From: Liquidambar formosana
Lineage: Eukaryota > Streptophyta > Magnoliopsida > Saxifragales > Altingiaceae
DNA length: 64,000 bases
NCBI GenBank assembly: GCA_039720395.1
Contig: CM077826.1
Span: 38,840,790-38,904,789, forward strand
Direction: 5' to 3'
The position numbers were made by a program, and so were the translations under genes. Within the stretch, counting starts at the first letter, position 1. Every line of letters begins with the position of its first letter. Under the pieces are notes generated by a model. That model ran no database searches. It was given only the letters and a program-made list of their open reading frames with translations, and had not been told where the DNA came from. Shown piece by piece: positions 44,216 through 56,437 of this stretch.

Positions 44216-44422
44216 CACATGGAATGACATGTAACTGTTTTAAAAGCACTTAATTTTCTCAAATTCATAATTTTTCATATTGTTAGATAAAAACAGTTAC
44301 ACTGGTTCAATGTAACTATTTTTTTATTAAAAAAAAATTGAAACTCCAATAAAAACAATTCAATTTAATTTTTTTAAAACAATTACATTTAGTTGTTTTA
44401 AAACAATTACAATGATTCAATG

Positions 44423-45196
44423 TGTTAGACATAAGGTTTTCAACCAAGGGCATATTCGAGATTTTGATGATAACAAAGGATCGATGTTAGTGCTAATGGT
44501 TTAAATGTCAACACAATGATTAAAGCTAGGTACTCAAGCACAAATCATATCAAGCATAAGCAAGGATCAATTGACTCAATTCAATGAACTCAAAGAAGCA
44601 ACAATGACATATTCATGACATGATACATCAAGTACAAGTTTAGGAGGACATCAAGGACTAGCATAAACACAAGTGAGCAATCATTAGAAGAGAGTTGAGC
44701 TTTCAATTGTTGTATTTACTCTTCCAGAGAGATTATTTAGCAACAAACAATTTCAAATCATTGTAATTAAGGGTTGTGTGAACCCTAGTTGTTGAGCAAG
44801 TGTTAGTGAAGAACACTTGGGTTAAGGTTTGATCTCCACTCGTGAAGGAGATTGGTGAAAGGTTTAATCTACACCTGTGAAGTAGATTGGTGAAAGGTTT
44901 GATCTCCACCAGTGAAGGAGATTGTGTAAAGGTCTGATCTACACCCGTGAAGTAGATTGTTATAGTGGATTGTGGAATCCTTAAGCGGAGCTCTTGAGAT
45001 GAGGATGTAGGTGGGAAGGCCGAACCTCGTTAAAACATCTTTTGCAATTTCTCTCCTTTAATCTCTTTATTGCTTATCTTGCTTGTTACATTGCAAATAT
45101 TATTTGTTAGCAATAATTGTTTTTGAGATTGCATTAATTCCCATAATTAACTTTAAAACCCTATTCACCCCCTAGGAATTTTCACCCAAGCTAACA
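44423..45196 (+). repeat. 5' LTR of C2
   Basis: 774 bp, ending CTAACA. Compared with the C1 3' LTR it lacks the palindrome/TATA segment. It carries a fourfold 35-bp hairpin repeat at 44831-44958. Confidence 0.85.
44831..44958 (+). repeat. four 35-bp hairpin repeats in the C2 LTR
   Basis: Hairpins at 44831, 44866, 44901 and 44936. Stems alternate ATCTCC/GGAGAT, ATCTAC/GTAGAT, ATCTCC/GGAGAT, ATCTAC/GTAGAT around ACnnGTGA loops. C1 has a single copy. Confidence 0.88.
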
Positions 45197-45198
45197 AT

Positions 45199-45211
45199 TG
45201 GTATTAGAGCC
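45199..45211 (+). promoter_or_regulatory. primer-binding site of C2, one mismatch
   Basis: TGGTATTAGAGCC is the initiator tRNA-Met site with C changed to T at position 7. Confidence 0.85.
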
Positions 45212-45252
45212 TAACCTCTTACATTTGACATATTTGTCTTATGAGGAACGAT

Positions 45253-46590
45253 ATGGCTGGCTATATGGGAAATGGATTTGTCGAGAGACAATCTTCTAAT
45301 AGACTACCTTTATTTAATGGAGATGCTTCTCTATCTAATTTATGAAAAATTAGTATGTGAATTTTTATTCAATCTACTAGCTATGAACTGTGGAATATCA
45401 CTTCCAAAGGCCCCTTTGTTCCAACTAAAGTCGTAGATGGTGTGACCAAGCCTAAGACTTAAGAGGAATACACTGTTGTTGATCTCAAATCTCTTGAATC
45501 AAACTCTAAAGCCATGAACTTGCTATATTGTGTTTTAACTAATGATGAGTTTAGCAAGATCTCTAGGTGCAAAAGTGCCAAAGAGATATGGAATGCTTTA
45601 GAAATAACCCATGAGGGAACTCCTCAGGTTAGGGGAGCAAAAATCAATATGCTTATACATGAATATAAATTGTTTGTCATAAAAAAGGATGAATCAATTA
45701 AAGAAATGATTGCACATTTCAATGCCATTATAAATTCTTTGAATTTTCTTGGTAAGATATATAATTGACACTGAATTGGTAAGAAAAATACTTAGGTGTC
45801 TGCGAAAGGAATGGGATTCTTTCACCATAGCTATAGTTCAATCAAAAGATCTCGACTCTATGACTCTAAATGATCTCGATGGAAATCTTGTCACTCAAGA
45901 GCTCACCTTCAAAACAAGAGAAGCACTTGAAGGCAAAGCCACTAGGAGCATGGCTCTTAAAGCCTCATACAATGAAGAAGAATAACAACATGAAGAGTGC
46001 AATGATGATGATGAAGACATGGCCTTCATTTCTCACAAATTCAAGAAGTTCTTCCATAGAAGGAATTAAGGGAGAAAATTCAACAAGGGAGATTCCTCCA
46101 AAATATTCCAAAGTAAAGGAGAGACATCCAATAGAGACTCTCAAGTGTGCTTTGAATGTAAAAAGCCTAGACACATCAAAATGAATTGTCCCTAACTCAA
46201 CAACAACAACTATAAAGATAATAGGAGGCCAAAGAAGAAAACCTTCACCATCACCTGGGATGAAGAAGCAAATAGTGACGAGGAAGAAAAGGTAGCCTCT
46301 TGTGATCAAGAAGTGGCAAACTTTTGTCTTATGACAAACAAAGATGAGGTAACAATTCCTAACAATGATCTTCCCACTTATGATGAATTGCAAGAAGGTC
46401 GAGAAGAAATTCTTATAGAATTAAAAAGAGTTGTTTTAAAAAACAAAGATTTCAAAAAGACTATCATTTCCCTCAAAAATGAAATAAGTGATTTGAAAAA
46501 TGAAAATCTTGATTTGAAAAACCAAATAGAACAACCTACCATTATTTCTCAATCTAATGTTGATATTATAAAAGAAAATACTTAAAAAAA
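45253..46590 (+). pseudogene. C2 gag
   Basis: Frames 45514-45768 and 45749-45985 give the copia gag core (NDEFSKISRCKSAKEIWNAL). An intact knuckle CFECKKPRHIKMNCP lies at about 46147-46191. A coiled-coil-like Lys/Glu segment follows (46313-46585). Several stops. Confidence 0.85.
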
Positions 46591-46984
46591 AAAAAGAAAA
46601 AAGATTGAAGATTTGACTAATACCTTAGCTAAGTCTACTTATGGAAGAGACAACTTAGATAAGATATTAACAAGTCAACGATGGTGCTTTGATAAAGCGG
46701 GCATTGGCTATAAAGAATATGTTAAACAAAAATCTTATATAAATTTCTTTCCTAAGCCAAAAGTTAATAAGCCTCCGGGTGAATTGCACTTATTGCAATA
46801 AGAATAGACATAATTATCGCTCTTATAAGATAACGAGAAGACCTAATGGTAACTCCAAGAAGGTGTGGGCTGTTAAGGGAACTATCTCGCGTATGGCTAA
46901 CCCAATTGGACCCAAGAAAATATGGGTACGAAAGAAAGTTACTTGAAATTGTTTTTTAGGTTTGTTTGAAATCTTCAAGCAACG

Positions 46985-47350
46985 AGAAATGGTTTCTTGA
47001 TAGTGAATGTTCAAGACATATGACGGGAGATAAATCAAAATTTATTTCCTTGAAACCTAAAGATGGTGGCTTTGTGACATTTGGAGACAATGCCAAGGGT
47101 AAGATAATTGGTAGAGTAAGGTAAGAAAGAATTCCTCTCTATGCATTGAGAATGTCTTACTTGTTAATGATTTGAGGCATAATCTTCTTAACATTAGTCA
47201 ATTATGTGATAAAGTTTATAGAGTTACATTTAAAGCTAATAAATGCATAATTGAGGATGTGGAAGTAGACCAAGTTCTATTTGTTGCATATAAGAATAGT
47301 AACATCTATGCTATAGAGTTCGAAGAAATGGCATTACAAAATGTACAATG
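46985..47350 (+). pseudogene. C2 protease with altered active site
   Basis: The motif reads KWFLDSECSRHMTGD: catalytic DSG has become DSE. Downstream sequence matches the C1 protease. A frame break occurs near 47115. Confidence 0.82.
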
Positions 47351-47359
47351 CTTTTCTGT

Positions 47360-48295
47360 AATAAATGAAAACCAATGGTTGTGGCATAGGAAACTTGGAT
47401 ATGTAAGTATGGATTTGATTTCAAAACTTTCAAAGCATGAACTTGAAAAAGGTTTACCAAAAACAAAGTTTGTCAAAGATAGAATTTGTAGTGCATGCCA
47501 ATTTGGAAAACAAACCCAGTCTTCTTTTAAACCAAAACTTGTTATTTTCACAACTAAACCTTTACAACGATGGCACATGGATTTATTTGGACCAAACACT
47601 ATTACTAGTCTTGGTGGAAAGCGTTATGCATTTGTAATTGTTAATGACTACTCTAGATATACATGGGTGTACTTCTTTACACACAAAAGATGAGACTCAT
47701 ACTACATTTGCTACATTTTGTAGAAGAATCCAAAATGAGAAGGGTTATACAATTAGCAATGTAAGAAGTGATAGGGGGAGAGAATTTGAAAATGAAGATG
47801 TTGAAAAATATTGTGATAAAAATGGTTTTGGAAATAATTTCTCCACCCGTAGAACCCCTCAACAAAATGGTGTTATTGAAAGAAAAAATAGAATTTTAGA
47901 AAAGATATCAAAGACTATATTGAATAAGCATTCATTACCCGAGTATTTTTGGGCAAAAGCTATTAATACTTCATGCTATATAATGAATCGAGTGCTTTTA
48001 AGACCTAAGTTAGGCAAGACTCCCTATGAACTATGGAATGATAGAACACTTAAAATTAGTTATTTCAAAGTCTTTGGTTGTAAATGTTTTATATTGAATG
48101 ATAGAGATAAACTTTTCAAGTTTGATTCTAAATTTGATGAAAGAATTTTTCTTGGTTATGTTTTAAGAAGCAAGGCTTATAGAGTTTTCAATAAACGAAC
48201 TTTAACTGTGCAAGAATCTATACATGTTATTTTAATGAAACGAACCCCCTTCCCACAAGGAAGAATGTGGATGATGATGATAACGTTGTTATAGA
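47360..48295 (+). pseudogene. C2 integrase
   Basis: HHCC finger (WHRKLGY ... CSACQFGK), core segments WHMDLFGP and RRTPQQNGVIERKNR, and the C-terminal YELWNDRTLKISYFKVFGCK. A frameshift near 47690 separates two otherwise long frames (47172-47693 and 47638-48294). Confidence 0.87.
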
Positions 48296-48721
48296 TTTGT
48301 AAGAACAAGTTTAAAACTTAAAACTCAATGATGCTCAAGATAAAGGTAAAGAGAAAGAAGAAGATAAAGTCATTGAGATAAAAGAGGTGGAATAGGAAGA
48401 ATAAGAAAAAGCTCTAATCCACCCAGATGTAACAAAGACTTAGAAATTCATTTGAAATCATCCTACAGATCAAATCTTAGGTGAACCCTCACGTGGGGTA
48501 AAAACTCGATCCTCATTTAGGAATATTTGTAATTATCTTACTTTTATATCTCAAATTAAACCTAAGAACATTAGTGAGGCCAAGAATGACGAATCATGGG
48601 TACTTGCCATACAAGAGGAACTCAATCAATTTGAAAGGAATAAGGTTTGGACCTTGGTTCCTAAATCTAGAGATCATGGTGTAATAGGCACTAAGTGGGT
48701 CTATCGCAACAAGAAAGATGA
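48296..48721 (+). pseudogene. C2 linker and start of reverse transcriptase
   Basis: A degenerate acidic linker, then the RT start (WVLAIQEELNQFERNKVWTL-type, about 48597-48660), cut by solo LTR B2 at the duplicated GATGA (48717-48721). Confidence 0.8.
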
Positions 48722-51179
48722 TGTCACGACCCAAATTAATTAAGCCGTGATAAATAATAATAAAACAAGCTTTTTCTTTAATAAATCCTTTGATAAAAAC
48801 GTGGATGACACGTGTTAAAACCTCAACCATTTTAAAAATTTTTTCCTTTTTTTTTTTTGGACATGGCCCATCCGTAGATAGGACATACCATCATGAAAAC
48901 CTGTTATAAAAATCCATACATAAAAATTTCCTGTCATCCATGAAAGTGGTATCATCCCATGCATCGCATTCCACGTATACAACATTAAATAATATAATTA
49001 CAACCCTAATATAATTTACATTTCCATTGGCCATCGGCTCCAATAAAATTAATGAAATACATATTCTCCCCATGAAAATACATTAATAAACCACATTAAT
49101 AAATCCCAAGTAAGCGTGCCTCCGCATAAACTTCATGTCCTGTAATACTGAAAAGCATTTAAAATAATAGGCGTGAATCCGACAACTCAGTAGATACAAT
49201 TTAACATAGTAAACTAAAGCAATGATATAAATAAAACCAAATATATTATTTAAAACAAAATATACTAACCAAGTATATTACAAATCCACAATAAGTTATA
49301 ACCCATAACTTAAAACAATGATGCATAATGTCCAATGCATGTGACTCATGTCCAATTTACATTAATTCCATTAATTACCGACCACTCCCGTAAGAGTCTT
49401 CGCGCGGAAACGGAGGATTTAAACCCAACCTCCAAGAGGACAACACAAGGGTTCCTACTTGGAACCGGAAAGTAGCCTCTGATTCGGGAACACAAGGATT
49501 CCTACCTGGAACCGGAAAGTACCCCAGGACCGAAGGAATGGAAAACACCGCAAAGTCCTATTGACTACAAGTAGTCCAATTCCAATGACCCCTTTTTGTG
49601 CAATACTTTTACCCAGTATTCATTAAGTCCATTTAATGCATTATTATGCCCAACATGCAGTGTGATAAACCATAAAATGATTTTTAACCAAAATCATCTC
49701 CAAAATATGCTATATAGCCCATAATCAAATAACCTCATAATTATACCAAAATTATGATAAATAACATAAACTTCCATTATGATTATAGCCTTAAAATCAT
49801 TATCGAAAAACATCAATTAAACATGGAAATTAACCACAAAATCCATACATCTATATTCCATAGAATGTATAAAATAAACCAAAATTCGTAAAGAACATGA
49901 TTCCCAAATTAGATTATCAATTATCCATAATTTCATCCCAAGATTTATTCCATAAATCATTTATATACATATTCTAGGCCCAAGAATACCAAATACCATG
50001 ATAATATACCCCATATTATCATGTCAATAGTTTAAACCTATGTAAATTGCACCTACCTCAACCAAATGTGTGGAAAATGCATTCTTGTGTGTTATGGGTG
50101 TGCAAACCAAGTCCTAGCATGCACATGCAAGCTTCCAATCCGAGCCCTAGCTCCCAAATGCCTTGGTTGATGAGGATAATGGAGATTCCAACTCCAAATC
50201 ACCATCAAAACTCCTAATATGCATAAATAAACCCATAAATATAAGAAAGAGACGATAAACCATCAAAGGAATACAAACCCTAACCCTTAAGTGTGAGAAA
50301 ATACCTCTAAAACGCAAAGGAATTGGTGAGGATGAACATCCATGCCCAATCCCACGAAGTCCAAGCTCAACCCACCAAGAGCAAGCTCTAAGAACACATG
50401 TATGAGCCCAAACAAGAGAGCCTAAATCCAAATGCCATGAATGATGCTCCCTTATGCCATCCAAGAGTGAACCCTAGCTAGAAATGGAGAGAAAGTACCC
50501 AAAAATGCATAAACCCCATGTAAATTGAGGAAAAAAACTCATCCAAACACCCGTTCTCTCCCCTACGTCCTCTCTCTCTCTCTCTAGCTCTCTCCCAAGC
50601 CAAAAACCAGATCTAAAGCCCCCCAAGGTCGGGTTTAAGGGTATATATAAAGGGGTGGGGGCATAAGGGTCAATTCACCCCTTAAAAAATCTGATTTTTA
50701 GCCATTTCGAGAGATTTAGTCGACTAAATATTTCAAGATGTCTATTCTGTTTTATGTAGTTGACTGCAACCTTACTTATAGTCGACTACAAACTTACTTG
50801 TAGTCGACTACAACTTGCTGAAATGGCTATAAAACTCTCAAGATTGATAAAAATGGAATCTCCTTCCATTCTAATTCATCTCAATTCCCAAAATACTCAA
50901 TCCCAAGCCATAAAATACATTTAAAACATTCCTCAATCATAATACAACCCAATAACAATAAAAATAAAATATTAGCTATTTAACCATTAAATTGCAATTA
51001 AGGCCGAACATACACATAGGATACTTGATGCATAAAAACAAGCTTCAAAACACATACATTATCATCATATCATACAAATGCATTACCCACACATGAGGAA
51101 ATCCAACAAATCATGGGATTAATTATGTTAACCATAGATTAAACCCTTAATACCCTATTTAAAAATTACGGGTGTTACA
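48722..51179 (-). mobile_element. solo LTR B2
   Basis: 2,458 bp, TGTCACGACCC to GGGTGTTACA on the plus strand, flanked by GATGA (48717-48721 and 51180-51184). Orientation is inferred as minus from TGTAACACCC at its right end and a TATA-like box near 50641-50652. No coding potential; frames at 50147-50464 are shadows. Confidence 0.92.
50714..50814. repeat. TAGTCGACTA palindrome cluster in LTR B2
   Basis: Four copies (one with TTGACTGC), placed upstream (minus) of the TATA-like box. LTR B1 has TTTCAGCCGGCTGAAA instead. Confidence 0.82.
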
Positions 51180-51790
51180 GATGAATCCAGAGTTGTTATT
51201 AGAAACAAAACTCGTCTTGTAGCCCAAGGTTATAATCAATAATAAGGAACTGATTATGATGAAACCTATGCTCCGGTAGCTAGACTTAAGGCCATTAGAA
51301 TGTTACTTGCATATGCATGCCGTAAAGATTTTAAATTATTTCAAATGGGTATCAAGAGTACATTTCTAAATGGTTTTATTGAAGAAGAAGTTTATGTTAA
51401 ACAACTTCCTAGTATTAAAAGTTATGAATTTCCAAATCATGTTTTTAAACTAAGTAAAGTTTTATATGGTTTGAAACAAGCTCTTAGAGCTTGGTATAAA
51501 AGACTTAGTGGATAATTACTAAAAAATGGTTTTAAAATAGGGAAACTTGACACCACACTTTTTATTAAAACCATTAAACATGATATACTTCTAGTTCAAA
51601 TATACGTTATTGATATCATCTTTAGTTCTACTAATGAAAACCTTTGCAAAGAATTTTCTAAGATAATACAGGAGGAATTTGAAATGATCATGATGGGAGA
51701 ATTGTCATTCTTCCTTGGACTTCAAATTAAGCAAACAAAGGAAGTGACATTCATCAATTAATCCAAATATGTTAAAGACTTACTCAAAAA
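51180..51790 (+). pseudogene. C2 reverse transcriptase, remainder
   Basis: FKLFQMGIKSTFLNGFIEEE and LYGLKQALRAWYKRLSG are clear (51300-51515). The active site YVDD has become YVID near 51603, so it could not polymerise even without the stops. Confidence 0.85.
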
Positions 51791-51797
51791 ATATAGA

Positions 51798-52320
51798 TTG
51801 GAAGATGGAAGAAACTATGCTACTCCTATGAGTACATCCATCAAGCTTAACAAGGATGATAACGGTAAAAACGTTGATCAAAAGAAGTATAGAGGTATGA
51901 CTGGTAGTTTACTTTATTTAACTGCCAGCAAACCTGATATTATGTTTAGTGTATTCTTGTGTGCTATATTCCAATCATATCCTAAAGAATCTCATTTGAA
52001 TGCCATTAAATGTATTTTTAAATATCTATGTGGCTCAATCAACTTAGGATTATGGTATAGTCGATTGAGGACTTTGGACTTCACTATGATCACATTCCCA
52101 TCAAATGTGATAACACAAGTGCCATTAGTCTCACTAAGAACCCCATACAACATTCACGAACTAAACACATTGAGATTAGACATCACTTTACTCGTGATCA
52201 TGTCCAAAGAGGAGATATGGAATTTGATTTCATAGGTACCGACCATCAATTGACTGATATCCTTACTAAATCCCTTCAAGAAGATCGTTTTAACTTCATT
52301 AAACGAGAACTTGACATGTG
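51798..52320 (+). pseudogene. C2 RT end and truncated RNase H
   Basis: The open frame from 51798 reads through TGSLLYLTASKPDIMFSV. At about 52062-52075 it jumps to the RNase H C-terminal part; compared with C1 (about 33035-33240) the segment with AEYIAAD is deleted and the frame shifts. The end matches the HQLADIFTKPV region. Confidence 0.82.
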
Positions 52321-52552
52321 TTTGATGAATGATGTGATACATTGATGATTCAAATGCATATTACATGTTTAAATGCGTATACATGATGAATCTTGTGCTG
52401 TATGAATGAAAAAATTGCATAATTTGATGAATTGATGTTCAAGTATGTGCATTCAATGATTTAATTGCTTAATTTATGATCTAGCATGTTTATATGATGA
52501 TATATGATCATTAAATGCATGATTTGTGGGCTATATGTGGTTTTTACCACTT

Positions 52553-52650
52553 ATAGTCGACTACACAGTAGGGTGTAGTCAACTACATGGGTGCAAAATG
52601 GCTATTGATTTTTGGAGTCGACTACACCCCTTGGGATAATCAACTATAAG
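52553..52650. repeat. TAGTCGACTA palindrome cluster upstream of the C2 extra ORF
   Basis: Four copies or variants, about 170-260 bp before ATG 52816, as in C1. Confidence 0.8.
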
Positions 52651-52815
52651 GCTCGAGTTTGGCTTAAAAACCCCAATTTCTCACATTTTACCTCATTTTT
52701 CACATTTCTCTCTCTCTCTAGTCGCCTATATCCCTATTTATCTTTCTCAACTCTCCACCAAACTCAAATTCCTTCAAAATCTATCACTTTCCTTCTATTC
52801 TAATCCTTCCCAAAT

Positions 52816-53830
52816 ATGACTCAATGCACAGAGAAGTTGCTTAAGGCTTCAATGGATCCTTCTAGGGCTCAAACCAAGCGCAAGGGTGCTCTGGGGAGTT
52901 CTCAACCCCCTTCATCACCCCTACCATCAAATCCACAAGAAGAACCATCTCACCAAGAAGAAAGGTGCTCAAAAGCAAAGCATGGGCAAGAAGGATTGTG
53001 TAAGAATGCCAAAACTTTCAAGCTATAACAAGATTCGTTGAAGAAATGCCATGTTGAATTTGGTAAGATTGTTTTCTTCTAATTCTTTGATGGCCAAAAC
53101 ATCTTCATTGAACCTCTATTTCGCGCTATTGGATGGGCTCACTTCATCACCCTCAATAACACTTGCTATAATCACCTTGTGAAAGTGTTTTGTGCCAATT
53201 TTCACTTCATCGAGGATCTTGAGATTGAATCTTGGGTTAAGGGTACACCAATTCATCTCAAAATCTCCACCATTGAAACTCTCTTTCGATTGCCAACCTC
53301 AGATACCATTCAAAGCTTTAACACTCATTCATAGATAAATTGAAATGATTTCAACAAAATTGGGGCACTTAAACTAATTTGCAATGATAACACGATTGAC
53401 AATCTTTTTCTTCCTACGGTCAATCCAATGACTATCCCTACTAGGCTTATTCACCATTTCATTACATATAATCTTATGCCTTGTCCGAGAAGTCGTTCTC
53501 ATGTTGGGTACATAGATATCTTCATCATTTACTGTGTTCTAACTGGCATGAAGCTTGATTTGGCTCATATCATCCTTTACCGCATGCATAACTGTGTCAT
53601 TAAGAAGACAGGTGTTCTTCCCTATGGCAATGCTCTCACCACTATGTTCTAAGCCTTTAATGTGAATCTTAGCAATGAAACTGGGATTTATGAAGACAAG
53701 AACTTGGATTTCTATGATGAGGCCACCCAGAAGCGTACGAAGTTCATTAGAGATAACAATGGCTTATGGATTTGAGAACCACATGTTGGGCAGCAACCTC
53801 CACCCGAAGATGAGCCAATAGATGAGCAGC
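52816..53830 (+). pseudogene. C2 extra 3' ORF (env-like position)
   Basis: Starts MTQCTEKLLKASMDPSRAQT. The piece 53428-53652 (RLIHHFITYNLMPCPRS ... KKTGVLPYGNALTTMF) matches the pattern of the plant-transposon-protein domain common in such ORFs (PF20167 from memory). Several stops. No signal peptide or membrane segment typical of an envelope is evident. Confidence 0.7.
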
Positions 53831-53902
53831 ATGAACCTTAGCAACCCCAGCAGCTGCAAGAGGAGGACATTGCACCACCTACCCTTCAGATAGTGACGAT
53901 TG

Positions 53903-54706
53903 TGTTAGGATTATGCCTTAGAACCAATCATAGAGATGATTGTTTAGGGATTAGGAACAATCATTTGATTTCATTTATATATGTCACATTTATTATTGAT
54001 TTAATAAAAAGGCTTATTCTATTATGTTTATGTGCATCATTTATGTTTACATAATATGTCTATGGAGTTAGAGTTGAGAATATGAAATTACAAAGGGTTG
54101 TAATTTTGAGACTGTAAATATATACTAAACTCCTAAAACATTCCTAGTTGAAGGTTCATTATGATGGATAGTAATGAACTATAGGACTAGCACTTGTTAG
54201 GTTGACTCTATGGGAGGATAGCTGGTCTCAAGCTATTTGTGTGGAAACACTACAACCAACAAGTGGGTGCCTATTATAAGAATAGGTACACTGAATGTGA
54301 CCAAAGATATAAGATAAACTGAATGCAGTTTTAATCTACCTGTTAATCAGTTTCTCATTGTTATAGTGGTACAAGTAATCCTTAGACCTGAGATACCATA
54401 GCTGTCTTATGCATATAACTTTAGAAGTTTGATATCACTAAGTGTAGATCCTTCTAGGGGTCTGTAAGGGTGTTCATTGGCCCTATTGCTATGTGTGTGA
54501 AGGCATACGAGTGATTAACAAGGAATCCATCACTCTAAAGAAAAAGAGAGAGAATGTTTCATATATCATTTAGTGATATAATTCATTAAATTCATGGGCC
54601 TATGGTAGAATGAATATGGAAAGGAGTTTCCATAAGTTCATTATTGAGTCAATATTCATGATTGAGTATAAAGTAATTGAACTAAAGACTTAACAGACTT
54701 CCATGT
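53903..54706. mobile_element. G: probable LTR fragment of another family
   Basis: Begins TGTTAGGATTATGCC at an abrupt break in C2 (left flank GATTG) and is cut by LTR F. Non-coding, AT-rich. It looks like an LTR start, but no second copy is in the window, so this is tentative. Confidence 0.4.
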
Positions 54707-56191
54707 TGTGAGCGCCACGCCCTAATACCACATAGCTCGAGAATACGCATTAGCCTCAAAGGACTAACACGGAGAGGAGTCGCCACCCAATATTGGGAAC
54801 GAGTGAACCCTAGCAGGGTCTAACTCGTCATAACCAGAGATTCGGGTTCGGAGCTAGGGTACGCCGCTGGGAAGGTGTTAGGCACCCAGCTGCGCCCAGT
54901 CAGAACCGGCCCCCACACGTGATTGATGGCTTTAATTAATCTAAATATTTAACTAGAATCAACCCTACTCATTCAACCACAGCAGCACACAAATTATGAT
55001 GATATGATGGAGACAAGAGATATAAAACAAACATAAAGAAATGACCATGCAAATTAATTAACTATCATAATAAATACAGTAAAGAAAGAAACTGTCTGCC
55101 AAGGTAAGGTGCGTACGCATCACTGATTGGTGCGTACGCATCACTGATATATGCGTATGCACCGAATAGGCATTTCACGCAGAATCACAGAACTCACATA
55201 TCAGTCTACATCATGCATCCCAAAATAAATAAAATAAAACTAAACCTAAAAACAAATAAATACAAATATAAAAACTAAACCTAAATCATGCTAATCATGC
55301 TTTAGACAAAAATAAAATAAAATAAAAATAATAAAAAGAAGAACTAAAATAAAAGCTAAATAAAAGTAAATTTACCGATTTTGTAATTGTTCGTGGCTCC
55401 TCAGGTCTTTAGATTGAATCAAACCAACACGAATCCTCCTCTTAGTCAAAGTGGTATCACAGAAAAGAGATCACAACTCACTCAACTTTGAAAAGAAATA
55501 GACAACAAAAAAAAAGAACAGGAGAAAAGAAAAGTGATATTCGTCACTTTACAGCAGTAGCAACTTCAATTGCATTTTTGGGTATGAAAACGTTGGAATT
55601 GGACAAAGCTCGTGAAATATAAAGTTGTAGAGAATTGAATTATATTTCTAACAAGACCAATTTCATCAAATTCTAACTTCGGATGAAAACGTTATGATTA
55701 AAATACGACTGCTGGTTTTCAGAAAATCTGCTGCTGAATTATGACGAATTTCACTCTCTAAAAACCCTCTTTTCCTCCTCCCCTCTCTTAAAGACATTAA
55801 GAAAGTATTTATAGCTGAAATTTGGAGTTTCCCTTTCCTTCCTAGACTAGGTTTCCTTTGGAGAATAATCAAAGGATATTTTATAATGATAAAAGACTTA
55901 TAATCTGAATAGGAAAGGGAAATTGTCTTTTGTAAAAATTAGGAGACTGACTGCTAACACGCATGCACATATACCGTATGTGCATACACACACTCATTAC
56001 ATACGTACACGTGTTAGTGGCATGATAAAAATGGCTAATTTAATAAAATAATTTTCTTTTCATTTTAACCAAAAATCCCATGTTGTGATTCACACTAATT
56101 CTTAAAGGATAATCCGTAAATAACCATACTAACCTCATCATCGGGGCCACGAGACTTAAGATGACAACTGGTACAAAATGGGGTGTCTACA
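54707..56191 (-). repeat. 3' LTR of F
   Basis: 1,485 bp; on the minus strand TGTAGACACCCC to GCGCTCACA. It holds the primer-like 10-mer (54776-54785), hairpin H2 (54863-54893), palindromes GGTGCGTACGCA (55108-55164), a TATA box (55805-55814, minus) and a second palindrome cluster (55956-56016). 55381-56184 is the counterpart of 6145-6913 in Tat-A. Confidence 0.85.
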
Positions 56192-56210
56192 GTTGCCCCT
56201 CTTGTGGCTG
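56192..56210 (-). promoter_or_regulatory. polypurine tract of F
   Basis: On the minus strand ACAAGAGGGGCAAC abuts the LTR. Confidence 0.7.
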
Positions 56211-56332
56211 AGTTTTGCATTGCAATACGAAAGTCAAAAGCTTGAAAAGACAAAACATTTTTCCAGTTGGCAACTCAAAGTCCACACACACACACACACA
56301 TGCAATAATGTCGCGCTAGACTCAACTGACTA

Positions 56333-56369
56333 CCTACGTACTCCTCAGAGATTAGACCTAGCGTAGTTC
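56333..56369 (-). other. H1 hairpin in the F 3' region (first)
   Basis: Outer stem CTACG/CGTAG; inner stem CTC/GAG. Same architecture as 7949-7996 with a different inner stem. Confidence 0.65.
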
Positions 56370-56437
56370 ATGCAAAATGATGGGGCACTCAGTAAGTAAT
56401 TTCTCGAAACTGCCCACCAAAAAAGATCAACATGGAA

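Larger units (their letters stand above)
37082..44422 (-). mobile_element. D: 3' end of a minus-strand Tat element
   Basis: Consists of the 3' LTR (37082-40055), polypurine tract, and two repeat arrays (40123-40678; 40750-44215, interrupted by a solo LTR). No antisense ORF, pol or gag follows: the element is cut at or before 44422, where C2 begins. The polypurine region matches Tat-A closely, so D is a near relative. Confidence 0.8.
44423..53902 (+). mobile_element. C2: degenerate SIRE-type Ty1/copia element, interrupted
   Basis: Starts at TGTTAGACATAAGG after CAATG (44418-44422, probable target duplication; the other copy is not in view). Same domain order and family as C1. Solo LTR B2 splits its RT. 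The 3' part is cut at 53902 by unclassified DNA, and no 3' LTR is visible. Confidence 0.88.

Noticed and set aside
37082..44422. Second target duplication for element D
   Set aside because: Left flank is CCCTC, but the other end of D is missing or hidden behind C2, so no claim can be made.
50147..50464. 105-codon minus frame in solo LTR B2
   Set aside because: Not kept in copy B1 and no domain; part of a non-coding LTR.
56278..56300. (CA)n run as a regulatory site
   Set aside because: Short microsatellite inside the F 3' region; nothing else supports function.
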